The translations under genes and the position numbers were made by a program. DNA of 64,000 nt from Acaudatibacter sp963835495 (GTDB taxonomy: Bacteria; Pseudomonadota; Alphaproteobacteria; Caulobacterales; Caulobacteraceae): assembly GCA_963835495.1 (NCBI GenBank), contig CAWIFQ010000003.1, forward strand, positions 1,302,001 through 1,366,000. Reading direction: 5' to 3'. Below are positions 63,489 through 64,000 of the stretch, in pieces (the stretch's first letter is position 1; each line of letters begins with the position of its first letter). The notes below the pieces were generated by a model. It was not told where the DNA came from, did no database searches, and saw only the letters and a list, made by a program, of their open reading frames with translations.

Positions 63489-64000
63489 CTAGCGGATGGC
63501 GATCAGGTCCGCCTGCTGGGTCGCGACATAGATCGTGCCGCCGGCGGCGATCGGGCCGAGCAGCACGTCGTCGCCGATCTTGATCCGATGCTCGATCTCG
63601 CCGGTCTTGGCGTTGATCGCCACCGCCTCGCCGCTATCGGAGACGGTGATCAGCCGGTTCGAGGCCAGGATCGGGCTGGACCAGACCGCGCGCGAGCGCT
63701 TGGGCGGCTTCTTGCCCTTCTTCGCCTCGCCCGGCGCGTTGAGGTCCGTGGTCCAATAGAGCTGGCCGGAATCCCGCGCCGCGCAGACCACGGTGCCGTC
63801 GAGGCCGACCGCGAACACCACGTCGCCGGCCGGCCACGGGCTGGTGATGCCCGAGAGCGGCAGCTGCCAGCGCACGCTTCCAGTGCGCAGGTCGGTGTCG
63901 GCCAGCACGTCGGCATGGCTCATGGCGAAGACGTCGCCTTTGTAGATCACCGGCCTGCCAGCGATGTCGCGGATCTCGGACAGGGCGTTGGTGCGCGTGG
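63489..64000 (-). CDS. bamB: Outer-membrane assembly lipoprotein BamB, C-terminal part
   Basis: The last 170 or so residues of a PQQ-type beta-propeller: RPVIYKGDVFAMSHADVLAD, LRTGSVRWQLPLSGITSPWP, VVFAVGLDGTVVCAARDSGQ and GPIAAGGTIYVATQQADLIA. BamB is the lipoprotein of the Bam complex that helps fold outer-membrane proteins. The N terminus and lipobox lie beyond the window. The bamB-der order is conserved in proteobacteria, which supports the call. A Lys-rich loop (EAKKGKKPPKRSR) is unusual. Confidence 0.9.
   Translation of the reverse strand, partial: TRTNALSEIRDIAGRPVIYKGDVFAMSHADVLADTDLRTGSVRWQLPLSGITSPWPAGDVVFAVGLDGTVVCAARDSGQLYWTTDLNAPGEAKKGKKPPKRSRAVWSSPILASNRLITVSDSGEAVAINAKTGEIEHRIKIGDDVLLGPIAAGGTIYVATQQADLIAIR

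Overview
The window is a GC-rich, gene-dense stretch of alphaproteobacterial chromosome. Gene content points to Caulobacterales, most likely Phenylobacterium, Caulobacter or a close relative. The evidence is the order fabD-fabG-acpP-fabF-mltG-yicC-gmk and lptF-lptG-lptD-surA-pdxA-rsmA, an NDUFA12 accessory subunit of complex I, a DUF2155 protein, class II ribonucleotide reductase ancestry, and a dispersed palindromic repeat of the kind common in this class. The genus is inference. No plasmid, phage, CRISPR or rRNA sequence is seen.

Layout. 0-1.3 kb: thiS-thiG behind a TPP riboswitch, with a partial TPR-like gene downstream. 1.4-4.1 kb: an unusual fusion of adenylation, carrier and membrane domains. 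4.3-9.2 kb: an acyl-CoA dehydrogenase, then aroQ-accB-accC-aat. 9.1-14.5 kb: DUF2155 and NDUFA12 genes, a degenerate class II ribonucleotide reductase paralogue and two secreted pentapeptide-repeat proteins. 14.5-18.4 kb: aspS and three small enzyme genes. 18.6-21.4 kb: a short structured RNA with a leader ORF, then a DUF2946 ORF, an outer-membrane protein and a CopC-CopD fusion that look like a copper locus. 21.4-27.5 kb: isovaleryl-CoA dehydrogenase, a phosphoesterase, a membrane-tethered lysozyme, mgtE, tRNA-Leu(GAG), a FliN-like protein and lipB. 27.6-35.5 kb: the lipopolysaccharide-export and outer-membrane biogenesis run lptF-lptG-lptD-surA with pdxA and rsmA. 35.5-42.8 kb: accessory metabolism and an EmrB-type exporter. 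42.5-49.5 kb: the fatty-acid, murein and gmk cluster, interrupted by a small element carrying a GIY-YIG gene. 49.6-54.6 kb: a peroxiredoxin, rpsF-rpsR-rplI, an ammonium transporter and dnaB. 54.6-64 kb: two Yip1 paralogues, radA-cvpA-purF, a bile-acid-symporter homologue, an SDR gene, der and the 3' part of bamB.

Many adjacent genes overlap by 1-11 bases (thiG with the TPR gene, accC/aat, lptF/lptG, surA/pdxA/rsmA, radA/cvpA/purF, fabF/mltG/yicC/gmk), which indicates translationally coupled operons.

The most interesting signals are four. (1) A 395-bp element with perfect 33-bp inverted ends around a GIY-YIG gene, sitting between fabG and acpP, with a related gene-less copy upstream of aroQ. 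(2) A DUF2946 ORF whose Pro-Pro-coding 3' end can pair next to the ribosome-binding site of the following copper-locus gene, suggesting a copper-sensing leader ORF. (3) A short RNA carrying both a near-perfect Shine-Dalgarno sequence and an 11-base copy of the 16S rRNA 3' tail, ending in a terminator. (4) An NrdJ-like protein that keeps the C-terminal domains but appears to have lost its catalytic motifs.

Seven genes, including lptD, surA and dnaB, are broken by single frame changes although both halves are well conserved. Because lptD and dnaB should be essential, sequence or assembly error is the likeliest cause, and these genes are annotated across the break.
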